Below are positions 22,831-30,344 of a stretch of 32,081 nucleotides of DNA, in pieces. The DNA comes from JAXHUH01 sp034211175. Lineage in GTDB: Bacteria > Actinomycetota > Acidimicrobiia > Acidimicrobiales > CAIXPF01. Position 1 is the stretch's first letter. The number at the start of each line of letters is the position of its first letter. A program made the position numbers and the translations under genes. The stretch lies in assembly GCA_034211175.1 (NCBI GenBank), contig JAXHUH010000015.1, forward strand, positions 1-32,081. Direction: 5' to 3'. Below the pieces are notes generated by a model. That model was given only the letters and a program-made list of their open reading frames with translations. It had not been told where the DNA came from and did not search any database.

Positions 22831-23514
22831 TCACGCGAGCGCGGCGACGTCGGACCGGGCGGCGAGTCGGCGAAGGCATCGCCCCCGCACCGGACCGATG
22901 CTCCCCCTCGGCATGCCGAGGGAGTCGGTGACCTCGAAGTAGGTCCCCTGCTGCCAGAACAGGAGCTCGATCAGCTCCTGTGACCGGTCCGGCAGCTCGG
23001 CGACCGCACGCCGGACGATCTCCGCCCGCTCCGCGGTGAGCACCGCGCCCAGCGGATCGGCGCCGGCCGAGGCACCGTCGTCGCCCACCGTCGCCGGATC
23101 GACCGGCAGCTCGCGGGCCTTGCGGTCCAGCGTGCGCAGGCACTCGTTGCGGGCCGTCCTGGCGATCCACCCGCCGACGCTCGCCGGCCGGGAGAGCCGG
23201 TGCACGTGGCGGTGGAGCTGCAACCAGGTCAGCTGCGCGACGTCCGCGGCGTCGGCCTGCCCGAGCCGATGCCGGCGGGCGATGGCCGCGACCAGCCCCC
23301 CGAACCGGCGGACCAACTCGTCCCAGGCGGCCTGGCTGCCGCCGCGCGCGTGCTCCACCAGCTCCTCGTCGGCGGCCGTCGACAGTGACCTCTGGCGTCG
23401 ACGTATCACCGGGCGCGCAACCGTCTCCTCTCTCCTCGCCGCCCGGGGGCTGCACCCCCGTGCGACGTCCGTCTTCGTGCTGCCCCCACAGGTGGCCGGC
23501 TGCGTTCCGAGCAT
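22831..23514 (-). CDS. RNA polymerase sigma-70 family factor (ECF type)
   Basis: 227 residues from ATG 23514, which has GGGAGG 6 nt upstream. Region 2 covers about 50-135 (DEELVEHARGGSQAAWDELV, then AADVAQLTWLQLHRHVHRLS and GGWIARTARNECLRTLDRK). Region 4 covers about 165-220 (LPDRSQELIELLFWQQGTYF, then EVTDSLGMPRGSIGPVRGRC). The first 48 residues are poorly conserved, so a later start (GTG 23409) is possible; an AG-rich stretch precedes it, but with long spacing. It is unrelated in detail to the two cassette sigma factors and has no membrane partner gene next to it within the window. Divergent from the Crp/Fnr gene (131-nt gap), it could share regulation with it. Confidence 0.86.
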   Translation of the reverse strand: MLGTQPATCGGSTKTDVARGCSPRAARREETVARPVIRRRQRSLSTAADEELVEHARGGSQAAWDELVRRFGGLVAAIARRHRLGQADAADVAQLTWLQLHRHVHRLSRPASVGGWIARTARNECLRTLDRKARELPVDPATVGDDGASAGADPLGAVLTAERAEIVRRAVAELPDRSQELIELLFWQQGTYFEVTDSLGMPRGSIGPVRGRCLRRLAARSDVAALA

Positions 23515-23633
23515 CGAGCACCTCCCGACCGGACCGGCCGTACGACCGGCCCACATCAAGGATCCCCGAATGCCGTTCGGCACACGTGGGCACGCGCTAC
23601 GGCCGCTCTGTGGAATCTGACATGTTCGGGCCA

Positions 23634-23639
23634 TAGGGT
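23634..23639 (+). promoter_or_regulatory. Leaderless-type -10 box for the Crp/Fnr gene
   Basis: TAGGGT is followed by 6 nt and then ATG 23646, with no Shine-Dalgarno. A 12-bp palindrome TGCCGTTCGGCA lies about 60 nt further upstream (around 23572-23583) and may be an operator for this gene or the divergent sigma gene. Confidence 0.5.
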
Positions 23640-23645
23640 GGCGCG

Positions 23646-24317
23646 ATGCAGTCGGTGAGTGACCGGGACCCGCTCGCGGACCTCGATCCGTCCGACGCCG
23701 ACGCACTCCGCTCGCTCGGCACGACCAAGCGCTTCGCACCTGGTCAAGTGCTGCTGCTCGAGGGCAGCCGCAGCGACCACGTCCTCGTGCTGCGTCAGGG
23801 TCGGGCCAAGATCACGTCCTCGCAGCCCGACGGACGGGTGGTGCTGCTCGCCGTGCGCGGACCGGTCGAGCTCATGGGCGAGCTCTCGTCGCTCGACCCG
23901 GACGGCGCGCCGCACTCGGCCACGGTCGTGGCGCTCGACGAGGTGACCGCCCAGGTCGTGCCGAACGGTGAGTTCGTCGAGTTCCTCCGCCACCATCCGA
24001 ACGTGTTGCTGGCGCTCACCCAGACGTTGATCACCCGCCTGCGCGAGTCCGACCGCCGCCGCATCGAGTACGGCTCCTACGACACGCTCAACAGAGTGGC
24101 GCGTGCCCTGGCCGACATCGCCGAGGCACACGGTGTCCGCCGCGACGGCCACCTCGAGCTGTCCCTCACCCAGGAGGAGCTCGCCGGGATCGTCGCCGCA
24201 TCACGCGAGTCCGTCGCCCGCGCGCTGCGCACCCTCCGTGAGCAGGGCATGGTCCAGACGTCCCGCCGCTCGATCAGCGTCACCGACCCCGAACGCCTCC
24301 GATCGTTCGGCGGCTGA
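23646..24317 (+). CDS. Crp/Fnr-family transcriptional regulator
   Basis: 223 residues. A cyclic-nucleotide-binding-type beta-roll covers about 14-125 (FAPGQVLLLEGSRSDHVLVL, GRAKIT, ELMGELSSLD). A dimerisation helix (about 118-145) and a winged helix-turn-helix follow (LTQEELAGIVAASRESVARA, 174-193, then LRTLREQGMV). The GEL glutamate of the cAMP pocket is present (Glu79), but the Arg-Ser phosphate contact of Crp (PRSAT) reads PHSAT at 89-93, with His for Arg, so cAMP binding is uncertain. There are no Fnr-type cysteines. Leaderless promoter. It is divergent from a sigma-factor gene. Confidence 0.9.
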   Translation: MQSVSDRDPLADLDPSDADALRSLGTTKRFAPGQVLLLEGSRSDHVLVLRQGRAKITSSQPDGRVVLLAVRGPVELMGELSSLDPDGAPHSATVVALDEVTAQVVPNGEFVEFLRHHPNVLLALTQTLITRLRESDRRRIEYGSYDTLNRVARALADIAEAHGVRRDGHLELSLTQEELAGIVAASRESVARALRTLREQGMVQTSRRSISVTDPERLRSFGG

Positions 24318-24394
24318 GCGCACGCCCTCGTCGTTGCCGTGAGCGAGCGGGCCGCCGACACCGATCGGACGGCCGGCGCACCGGAGGTCGGCGC

Positions 24395-24610
24395 TCAGCG
24401 GGTCGGGTTGAGCACCGCCTCGATGTGGTCGTCGTAGAGCGAGGTCCGGCCCTCGAAGCCCGGGTCGGGGCCGACGAGCAGCCGCATCGAGCCGTCGTCG
24501 GTGGTCGTGACCAGGTCGTCGAGCGAGGTCGTCGACGACGAGGGCGTGGTGGACGTCGTGGTCGTCGAGCCTGATGGCGGCGCGGCGGGCGGCGCCTTCC
24601 GGGTCGCGGG
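24395..24610 (-). pseudogene. C-terminal coding remnant without a start codon
   Basis: Between a TAG (24611-24613) and a TGA (24395-24397), both read on the minus strand, 71 sense codons have almost only G or C in third positions, like real genes. The product has a Ser/Thr/Pro linker (GSTTTTSTTPSSSTTS) and a globular-looking end (LLVGPDPGFEGRTSLYDDHI, then EAVLNPTR). Such linkers are typical of exported or anchored proteins here. The only in-frame ATG (24487) would give 30 residues. No N-terminal or membrane segment continues upstream in any frame. It is probably the tail of a gene whose front was lost. The rest of the 24318-24656 gap shows nothing else. Confidence 0.45.
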
Positions 24611-24656
24611 CTACCCGATGTGGTGTCGCCGCCCCGGCGCCCCGACGACGTGCCGC

Positions 24657-24662
24657 TACCCT
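24657..24662 (+). promoter_or_regulatory. Candidate -10 box for the membrane-protein unit
   Basis: TACCCT is followed by 6 nt and then ATG 24669, which opens a 21-codon frame coupled to the gene at 24731. The same hexamer drives the putative GH92 leader ORF at 17286. Confidence 0.42.
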
Positions 24663-24668
24663 CGGCCC

Positions 24669-24734
24669 ATGCAGCCCGCTGACGCCCGATCGCCCGGCCG
24701 GGCACGTCGCGGCCCGCGGCGACCGCGGCCGTGA
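24669..24734 (+). CDS. Possible 21-residue Arg/Pro-rich leader peptide
   Basis: The frame from ATG 24669 encodes a very basic peptide beginning MQPADARSPGRARRG and ending at TGA 24732-24734. That stop overlaps the GTG start of the membrane-protein gene (24731) in a GTGA. With TACCCT 6 nt upstream it fits a leaderless mini-ORF that couples translation to the next gene. The peptide itself may have no function. Confidence 0.3.
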   Translation: MQPADARSPGRARRGPRRPRP

Positions 24735-26206
24735 CCCCGCCGACCGGCGCCGCACCCGGTCCGGAGCGTCCCGAACCCGGACGCGCCGCCGATCCGCCCG
24801 ACACCCTCGATCGCGCCTACGGCGTCGTCGACCCGTCCCCCGCGCCCGGCCGCGGCCACGGCGACGACGACGGCACCGGTGACCACCGGTCCGGGAGCGA
24901 CACTGCGCACCGGCCCTCGGGTCCGGGGGCGACGGCCGATGCGGACCTCGGCGACGCGGACGACACAGCCGACCGCCTCCTCGCCTTCGGGATGCGGCCG
25001 AGGCGCACGATCGGCCGCCTCGTCGACGTCGCCGCCCTCGCCGGTGCCGTCGTCACCGCGTCGCTCGCCGTCCTCGCCGTCGCCGCGCTCGTCGACCTCG
25101 CCGACCGGGTGCGGGACGCCGTCGGCTTCGAGGCGCCCACGACCGGGGTCGACTGGTTCGTCGTCGCGCTGCTGGCCGCCACCGTGGTGCTCATTCTCAC
25201 CGGCGTGGCCGCGGTGCGGGCCGCCGTCCGCCGTCGGCACCGCCGCCGCCTCGCCGCGGTCCTCGGCCCGGACGCCGCAGCGCTGGGCCGCGGCCCGCGC
25301 CCCGGTCTCGACCGGCGCCGGTGGCTGGCGGAGCTGCTCCGCCAACCGGGTTGGGCGCCCTCGGTCGAGCGCTGGCAGGCGACCGGCCGGCTGCCGGCCA
25401 CCGCGGCGACCGGTGCCCCTGATGCGTTCGCCGACGACGCCACCTACCGCCGAGCCGCCGCACTCGTCCGCGACGAGGTGAGCGACCGGGTCGGCCGTCG
25501 GGCGCTGGCCACGGGCCTCGCGGTGGCCGTCGCCCGCAGCCGCGTCGGCGACGCCGCCGCGGTGATCAGCGGCTCGGCCGAGATCCAGCTCGACACGCTC
25601 GCCTCGCTCGGCCTGCGGCCCACCGGACGGGCCCACCTGCGCGTCGCCCGCGGCGCGCTCGCCGGTGTGGCCGCCTCGTCGTACCTCGACATCGAGGACC
25701 GTCTCGAGCTCGAGCTCACCGTGCGTGCCGCGGTGCTCGGCCTCGAGAGCGTCGGCGACGCGGCCGACGCCGTCGACGACGTGATCAGCGACGACCTGGC
25801 CGAGGCGCTCGCCGAGTCGTTCGGCGGCGGCAGCGGCGCCATCGGCGCGGCCGCGGGGCTGGTCGGCGGCGCGTTCGGGGTGACCGGGAGCGTACTCCGC
25901 CAGGTCGCCGACCTGACCGAGGCCGTCGGCGCCGAGATCACCGAGGGCCTGGTCATCGCTGCGCTGCTCCACCACCAGGGCATGACCCTGGCCGCCGATG
26001 CCCTCGGCCTCGACGACGCCCACCGGGCCGAGCTCACGCCGACGGCCGGAATCGTCCCGGCCGAGCTGGTCGGCGTCGCCGCCGCGGTCGCCCGCCGCTA
26101 CCGACGCGAGTTGCGGCGGATGCTCCGCCGTCGAGCCACCACTGCGACCCGCTCCGCGCCCCGGGCGGTGACCGACCGCCTCCGCCGCCGCGACCGCGGC
26201 ACCTGA
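24731..26206 (+). CDS. Membrane protein, weakly YcjF/DUF697-like
   Basis: 491 residues. The first ~85 residues are Pro/Gly/Asp-rich and probably disordered. Two transmembrane helices follow (about 100-122 and 143-164), then a basic patch (VRRRHRRR). A long helical domain (about 245-420) contains RRALATGLAVAVARSRVGDA, LASLGLRPTGRAHLRVARGA and a Gly/Ala-rich stretch (about 365-390) that could also enter the membrane. The order (two helices, RRAL block, L-G-L-R-P block) resembles the YcjF/DUF697 family, but similarity is loose and the function unknown. The C-terminus is Arg-rich. GTG 24731 overlaps the mini-ORF stop; no Shine-Dalgarno is evident. Confidence 0.75.
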   Translation: MTPPTGAAPGPERPEPGRAADPPDTLDRAYGVVDPSPAPGRGHGDDDGTGDHRSGSDTAHRPSGPGATADADLGDADDTADRLLAFGMRPRRTIGRLVDVAALAGAVVTASLAVLAVAALVDLADRVRDAVGFEAPTTGVDWFVVALLAATVVLILTGVAAVRAAVRRRHRRRLAAVLGPDAAALGRGPRPGLDRRRWLAELLRQPGWAPSVERWQATGRLPATAATGAPDAFADDATYRRAAALVRDEVSDRVGRRALATGLAVAVARSRVGDAAAVISGSAEIQLDTLASLGLRPTGRAHLRVARGALAGVAASSYLDIEDRLELELTVRAAVLGLESVGDAADAVDDVISDDLAEALAESFGGGSGAIGAAAGLVGGAFGVTGSVLRQVADLTEAVGAEITEGLVIAALLHHQGMTLAADALGLDDAHRAELTPTAGIVPAELVGVAAAVARRYRRELRRMLRRRATTATRSAPRAVTDRLRRRDRGT

Positions 26207-26225
26207 GCGCTCGGGACGCCGTCGT

Positions 26226-26840
26226 TCAGTCGGCGACCCCGAGCGCCGCCAGCGCGTCGTCGATCTCGGTCACCGCCTGCCCGGCCCGCCACAGGTGGTC
26301 CTCGGGCGACTCCTCGTAGCCCTTGTGGTCCCGGCGCCAGTCCCGGTCCCAGTAGTGCTCCAGTACCCGGCGCAGGTGCGCTGCGGACACGCGGCGCTCC
26401 TCCCGGAGCTGATCGATCAGCTCGCGCTCGGACGGCGTGGTGACCAGCGGCGGGCCGTCGGGGCGGACTTCGCGGAGCGCAGTGATCGCATCGTCGTCGA
26501 TCCCCTCACCCGTCGACCAGAACCGGGCCAGCCGGCGGTCTCGCACGCTCCACACCGGCCAGACGAGCGGGCGGTAGCGCCACAGCAGCGGTCGCTTGCC
26601 GAGGCGGAGGACATGGCCGACCCACTCCCCGGCCGGGTGGAGGGCGAGCCACGGCATCTCCTCGGGCGGCGCCTCGATCACGAGCACGACCTCGCCGACC
26701 TCGAGCTCGGACGCCGGGCCGAGGAGCTCGCCGGTGGCCCACATCGACGCGAGCGGCCAGTCGTCGGCGCCGAGCCGGGCCTGCTCCGAGGCGACCTCGG
26801 ACAGCTCGACCAGGTGGCGGACCGCGGTCGTGCGCTTCAT
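26226..26840 (-). CDS. DUF7711-like protein of unknown function
   Basis: 204 residues, soluble, starting MKRTTAVRHLVELSEVASEQ. The block LALHPAGEWVGHVLRLGKRP followed by WRYRPLVWPVW, and the C-terminal HYWDRDWRRDHKGYEESPED followed by HLWRA, resemble a family I recall as DUF7711 in Actinobacteria. That assignment is from memory and moderate. No catalytic motif is recognised. ATG 26840 is the start that matches this N-terminus. It follows the M15 lipoprotein gene on the same strand after 68 nt, so it may be the last gene of that operon, although no functional link is evident. Confidence 0.75.
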   Translation of the reverse strand: MKRTTAVRHLVELSEVASEQARLGADDWPLASMWATGELLGPASELEVGEVVLVIEAPPEEMPWLALHPAGEWVGHVLRLGKRPLLWRYRPLVWPVWSVRDRRLARFWSTGEGIDDDAITALREVRPDGPPLVTTPSERELIDQLREERRVSAAHLRRVLEHYWDRDWRRDHKGYEESPEDHLWRAGQAVTEIDDALAALGVAD

Positions 26841-26908
26841 CGGGCCATCGTCGCCGATCTCGGCGTCGTCGGCGAGCCCTCGGGCGCGCCGAGCGGGTGC
26901 CGACGCCC

Positions 26909-27733
26909 TCAGGGGGCGGGCTTCTCGAAGTGCTGGTGGTCGACCGGGCTGGTCCAGTCGCCGCCCCACGCCCAGCCCCGCTCGGCGAACAGTCGCACCG
27001 CGGTCGAGCCGGCCACGATCATCCCGGGGCGCACGTCGGCCCGGTCGAGGAACGGTGCCGAGGCGGTGTGGGCGCTGGTGCCGTCCGCGCGGACGTAGGG
27101 GTTCTCGATCGGGTTGATGTCGATCGCCCGGCCGTAGGCGTGGTTCGACCACGTGGTCGTCGAGCCGGTGATCGGGCGGCAGTTGAACGCCGAGGTGTTG
27201 TCGTGCTCGATCGAGGTGAAGTCGTCGGCGCCGTAGGCGTCGACGAGGCGCATCTCCCGGATCGGGAACCGCTCGGCGAACAGCCCGGCGAACACGTGAC
27301 GGATGTCGTCGACCACGTCGGCGTGCACGACCAGCTCACCCTCGTGGACGAGCCCGTCGTAGCCCCAGTGCGACAGCGTGACGTAGCGGAGCGCGTCGAG
27401 CGGCACCGGGCAGCCCTCCCGCCACGAGGAGCCGACGATCGTCGCGGCGAGGTCCTCGCCGATGCGGGCCGCCGCGAATCCGAACGCCGGCTCCGCGGGC
27501 GCGATCGTCGTTGGAGGCGCGACGGTCGGGGTCGGGGCCACGGTCGTGGTCGTCGCTCGGGGCGCGGCCGTCGTGGTCGACGCCGACGGGATGGTCGTCG
27601 TGGTGGCCACCCCCGCAGCAGTTGCCGGCACCGTCGTCGAGGTGGGTACGTCCTCGGACGCCTCCGTCGCCGATCCCGCGCACCCGCCGGCCAGGAGCAC
27701 GACGAGCGCGCCCGCCGCCGCGGCCCGCCTCAC
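26909..27733 (-). CDS. M15-family zinc D-Ala-D-Ala carboxypeptidase-like lipoprotein
   Basis: 274 residues from GTG 27733. A signal peptide ends in a lipobox (VVLLAGGC, lipid-accepting Cys18), then comes a Thr/Ala/Pro linker (about 30-82). The peptidase domain (about 85-274) has the M15 zinc site: His198 and Asp205 in SNHAYGRAID, and His266 or His268 in VDHQHFE. Such enzymes cut peptidoglycan stem peptides outside the membrane. The GTG overlaps the stop of the SH3-like gene by 4 nt (27730-27733), so the two are translationally coupled. This suggests a cell-wall module in which the SH3-like partner binds or presents the wall. A D-Ala-D-Ala dipeptidase activity cannot be excluded. Confidence 0.88.
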   Translation of the reverse strand: MRRAAAAGALVVLLAGGCAGSATEASEDVPTSTTVPATAAGVATTTTIPSASTTTAAPRATTTTVAPTPTVAPPTTIAPAEPAFGFAAARIGEDLAATIVGSSWREGCPVPLDALRYVTLSHWGYDGLVHEGELVVHADVVDDIRHVFAGLFAERFPIREMRLVDAYGADDFTSIEHDNTSAFNCRPITGSTTTWSNHAYGRAIDINPIENPYVRADGTSAHTASAPFLDRADVRPGMIVAGSTAVRLFAERGWAWGGDWTSPVDHQHFEKPAP

Positions 27734-28338
27734 GGGGCGCACGGCGTGGTCACCCGGAACGGGTCGAGGCCGGGCGCGTCGACGAAGACGGCGGCCAGGT
27801 ACGCCCCGGTCGGGGTGCGGGCCCACACCGGCGACTCGCGGTCGAGCACCGACGAGTACGCGGCGTCGCCCTCGACCTGGCACTCGATGCGCACGGCGGC
27901 CCCCTCGGCGAGGCGACCGAGCTCGGCCGAATCGGCGCTCGGCGCCGCCCGGAGGGCAACGAAGCAGTCGCCGCCCCCGTCCGCACCACAGGTCCGGGCG
28001 ACGGTCCCGTCGACGACCACCGGCGCGGTGGAGGTGGTCGTCGGCACCGTGGTGGTCGTGCGCACCGCGGTGGTGGTCGTGTTCGCGACGACCGAGGTGC
28101 TCGTCGTCGACTCGATCGACGACGCCGGCACCGAGCTCGACGTGACCGGGCTCGTCGCCGTGCCGGACGCAACCGGACCCGGGTCGGGGTCGGGGTCGGG
28201 GTCCCCGTCGCCGGCATCGGTGACGAGCAGCACCACGAACACGACCAGGAGCACGACCGCGACGCCGAGCAGCGCGGGCACGATCGGCCACCACGGCGGC
28301 CTCCCGCTCGGCCCGGCGTCAGCCGTGGTCCCGGTCAT
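27730..28338 (-). CDS. Membrane-anchored SH3-like domain protein
   Basis: 202 residues. A 17-residue cytoplasmic start is followed by a transmembrane helix at about 18-40 (VPALLGVAVVLLVVFVVLLV), then DGDPDPDPDPGP and a long Ser/Thr-rich linker (about 58-107). The C-terminal domain (about 110-202) has the bacterial SH3 pattern: CFVALRAAPSADSAELGRLA, EGAAVRIEC, VWARTPTGAYLAAVFV. Two or more cysteines (TCGADGGGDC, IEC, TPCAP) may form disulfides outside the cell. SH3b domains often bind peptidoglycan. It is first in the operon with the M15 peptidase, with a 4-nt GTGA overlap, and diverges from the nitroreductase gene. Confidence 0.8.
   Translation of the reverse strand: MTGTTADAGPSGRPPWWPIVPALLGVAVVLLVVFVVLLVTDAGDGDPDPDPDPGPVASGTATSPVTSSSVPASSIESTTSTSVVANTTTTAVRTTTTVPTTTSTAPVVVDGTVARTCGADGGGDCFVALRAAPSADSAELGRLAEGAAVRIECQVEGDAAYSSVLDRESPVWARTPTGAYLAAVFVDAPGLDPFRVTTPCAP
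28181..28204. repeat. Hexanucleotide tandem repeat GGGTCG, four copies
   Basis: Three perfect copies and one GGGTCC encode the Asp-Pro repeats of the SH3-like protein on the minus strand. Copy-number change would stay in frame and only alter linker length. Confidence 0.55.
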
Positions 28339-28369
28339 CGGCGCATCATGGCGCCCGTCGGGCCCCCAC

Positions 28370-28390
28370 GCCAGGCACCCCGCCTGGCGC
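28370..28390. promoter_or_regulatory. Inverted repeat in the SH3-like / nitroreductase divergent region
   Basis: CGCCAGGC (28370-28377) and GCCTGGCG (28383-28390) pair perfectly around ACCCC. The position, midway between two divergent starts, suggests an operator rather than a terminator; this is weak evidence. Confidence 0.3.
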
Positions 28391-28447
28391 CGACGGCCAT
28401 CGAGCGATGACGATGCCCGTCACGACCGGCGAGAACAGGGGACGGCC

Positions 28448-29131
28448 ATGGGTGAGCTCGACGACGTGATGCGGACGACGTTCGCGGGACGGACGTTCAC
28501 CGACGAGGACGTCACCGACGACGAGATCGCGTCGATCCTCGACGCGGCCCGCTTCGCCCCGAGCGGCGGCAACCGCCAGGGCTGGCGGGTCGTCGTCGTG
28601 CGCGACCCGGCGACCAAGGCGGCGGTGGTCGAGGCCGGCGTGCCCGCCATCCGCCGCTACCTCGCCCAGCGCCTCGCCGGCGAGAACCCGTGGAACACCG
28701 TCGTGGCGAGCGCGGTGACCGACGAGGACGTGGCGGCGATCGGCGACGACCACATCGCCTGGTACCGGGGCCTGGCCGACGCCCCGGTGCTCCTCGTCGT
28801 CGGCGTCGACCTCGCCGTGGTGGCGTCGGTCGACGCCGAGCTCGACCGGGTCGGGGTCGCCAGCGGCGCGTCGATCTACCCGTTCGTGCACAACATCCTG
28901 CTTGCGGCCCGCGCCCGTGGCCTCACCGGTGCGCTCACGACGTTCGCGTCGGCCGACGAGGCGCAGGTGAAGGCCACCCTCCGCCTCCCCGACGAGGTTG
29001 CGGTCGCCGCGGTCGTGCCGATCGGCCACCCGACCGAGGTGCTGACGAAGCTGTCCCGGAACCCGGTCGAGTCGTTCGCACGCCTCGGCACCTGGGACGG
29101 CCCACCGCTCGCCGCACCGGACCCCGGCTGA
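28448..29131 (+). CDS. Nitroreductase-family flavoprotein
   Basis: 227 residues with the FMN-dependent nitroreductase fold. Features are RTFTDEDVTDDEIASILDAA, FAPSGGNRQGWRVVVVRD (the FMN-binding S-G-G/N-x-Q-x-W loop), APVLLVVGVDL, and IYPFVHNILLAARARGLTGA near the C-terminus. Members reduce nitro groups, quinones or other activated substrates with NAD(P)H, and some dehalogenate or work on F420-linked pathways; the substrate here is unknown. ATG 28448 has AGGGGA 6 nt upstream. It is followed on the same strand after 95 nt by a second reductase gene, so a shared transcript is possible. Confidence 0.9.
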   Translation: MGELDDVMRTTFAGRTFTDEDVTDDEIASILDAARFAPSGGNRQGWRVVVVRDPATKAAVVEAGVPAIRRYLAQRLAGENPWNTVVASAVTDEDVAAIGDDHIAWYRGLADAPVLLVVGVDLAVVASVDAELDRVGVASGASIYPFVHNILLAARARGLTGALTTFASADEAQVKATLRLPDEVAVAAVVPIGHPTEVLTKLSRNPVESFARLGTWDGPPLAAPDPG

Positions 29132-29226
29132 GCGACCGGAGGGGGCGGGCCGGCTCGGGACCTGCGACCGGGAGGCGGTGACGTTCGGCCCTGGCCGCGG
29201 CGAGGAGCGGTGCGCACGGTGACGCG

Positions 29227-30318
29227 GTGACCGTCCGGCTCCGAAGTCGCAGCGTCGTGGTGACGCGCCACGGTGGCCCGGACGTGCTCGAGCTCGTCGA
29301 GCGCGACGTGCCCGAGCCCGGGCCGGGCGAGGTGCGGGTGCGGGTCCTCGCCGCGGGCGTGTCGGCGTTCGACCTGATGTACCGGCGGTGGGCCCACCTC
29401 CCGGGGAGCCCGTCGTTGCCCTTCGCGCTCGGCGAGGACGTGGTCGGCGTGGTCGACGAGGTGGGGCCCGGGGTCACCGAGGTCGCGCCCGGGCTCGTCG
29501 TGGCCGCCGGCACCTGGGACCTCGGCGTGGGCGGCGGCTACGCCGAGCACGTCTGCCTGCCGTCGGACCAGCTCGTGCCCGTCCCCGACGGGGTCGATCC
29601 CGCCGAGGCGGTGTGCCTCGTCGTGAACTACCTGACGGCACACCACCACCTCCACCGGATCGGTCGGGCCACGCGCGGGGAGCGACTGCTCGTCCACGGC
29701 GCGGCCGGTGGGGTCGGGACCGCGCTCGTGCAGCTGGGCGTGCTCGCCGGGCTCGACGTGTACGGCACCGCGTCGACCGACCATCGACAACTCGTCGCCG
29801 ACCTGGGGGCGACGCCCATCGACTACCGGACCGAGGACTTCGTGGCGCGGATCCGCGCGCTCACCGGCGACGGCGTCGACATCGTCGTCGACACGGTCGG
29901 CGGCGCCGCCCACCTGTGGCGGTCCCATCGGGTGCTGCGCCGCGGCGGGCGCCTGGTCTGGCTCGGGTCGGCCGCGGTCGAGGAGCAGGGCCTGCGCGCC
30001 GGGGTCCTCAGCGCGGCGGTGACCGCACTGCTGCGGGTCGCGCCCGGCGGGCGCCGAGCGCCGAAGTGCCCGATCACGGCCGAGCTCGCCACGGCGGACA
30101 ACGCCTGGTACCGCCACACGCTCGCGGCGCTGCTCGACTCGCTTGCCGCCGGCGAGATCAGGCCGGTGATCGCGGCGCGGATCCCGTTGGCCGAGGCCGC
30201 ACGCGCCCACGAGCTGATGGAGCACGGACGCCACGCCGGCAAGGTCGTCCTCGTGACCCGGGACCGGGACGCGACGGGCGCCGACCGAGCAGACGACGCA
30301 GAAGAGCACGCCGGCTGA
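29227..30318 (+). CDS. NAD(P)-dependent zinc-free medium-chain oxidoreductase
   Basis: 363 residues, quinone-reductase type. N-terminal GroES-like domain: VVVTRHGGPDVLELVERDVP, GVSAFDLMYRRWAHLPGSPS, LPFALGEDVVGVVDEVG. The Rossmann domain has HGAAGGVGTALVQLGVLAGL (NAD(P)-binding G-x-x-G-x-x-G/A), then DIVVDTVGG. Residues at usual zinc positions are absent. It is only distantly similar to the quinone oxidoreductase at 16060-17028 and has a charged C-terminal extension rich in Asp, Ala and Glu. The GTG start has no clear Shine-Dalgarno and overlaps a short upstream frame (GTG ACG CGG TGA), without the -10 box seen at other such sites. The substrate is unknown. Confidence 0.9.
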   Translation: MTVRLRSRSVVVTRHGGPDVLELVERDVPEPGPGEVRVRVLAAGVSAFDLMYRRWAHLPGSPSLPFALGEDVVGVVDEVGPGVTEVAPGLVVAAGTWDLGVGGGYAEHVCLPSDQLVPVPDGVDPAEAVCLVVNYLTAHHHLHRIGRATRGERLLVHGAAGGVGTALVQLGVLAGLDVYGTASTDHRQLVADLGATPIDYRTEDFVARIRALTGDGVDIVVDTVGGAAHLWRSHRVLRRGGRLVWLGSAAVEEQGLRAGVLSAAVTALLRVAPGGRRAPKCPITAELATADNAWYRHTLAALLDSLAAGEIRPVIAARIPLAEAARAHELMEHGRHAGKVVLVTRDRDATGADRADDAEEHAG

Positions 30319-30344
30319 CCGGTCCACCTCGCGGACCGGGGCGC

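Noticed and set aside
24501..24734. A 77-codon plus-strand frame across the Crp/membrane-protein gap
   Set aside because: Its first part is the antisense of the minus-strand Ser/Thr linker remnant; only its last 21 codons, after the TACCCT box, are kept as a possible mini-ORF.
29178..29230. A mini-ORF (GTG ACG CGG TGA) before the second medium-chain reductase as a further coupled leader
   Set aside because: The stop-start overlap is present, but there is no TANNNT box 6-8 nt upstream, so it lacks the evidence that supports the other three.
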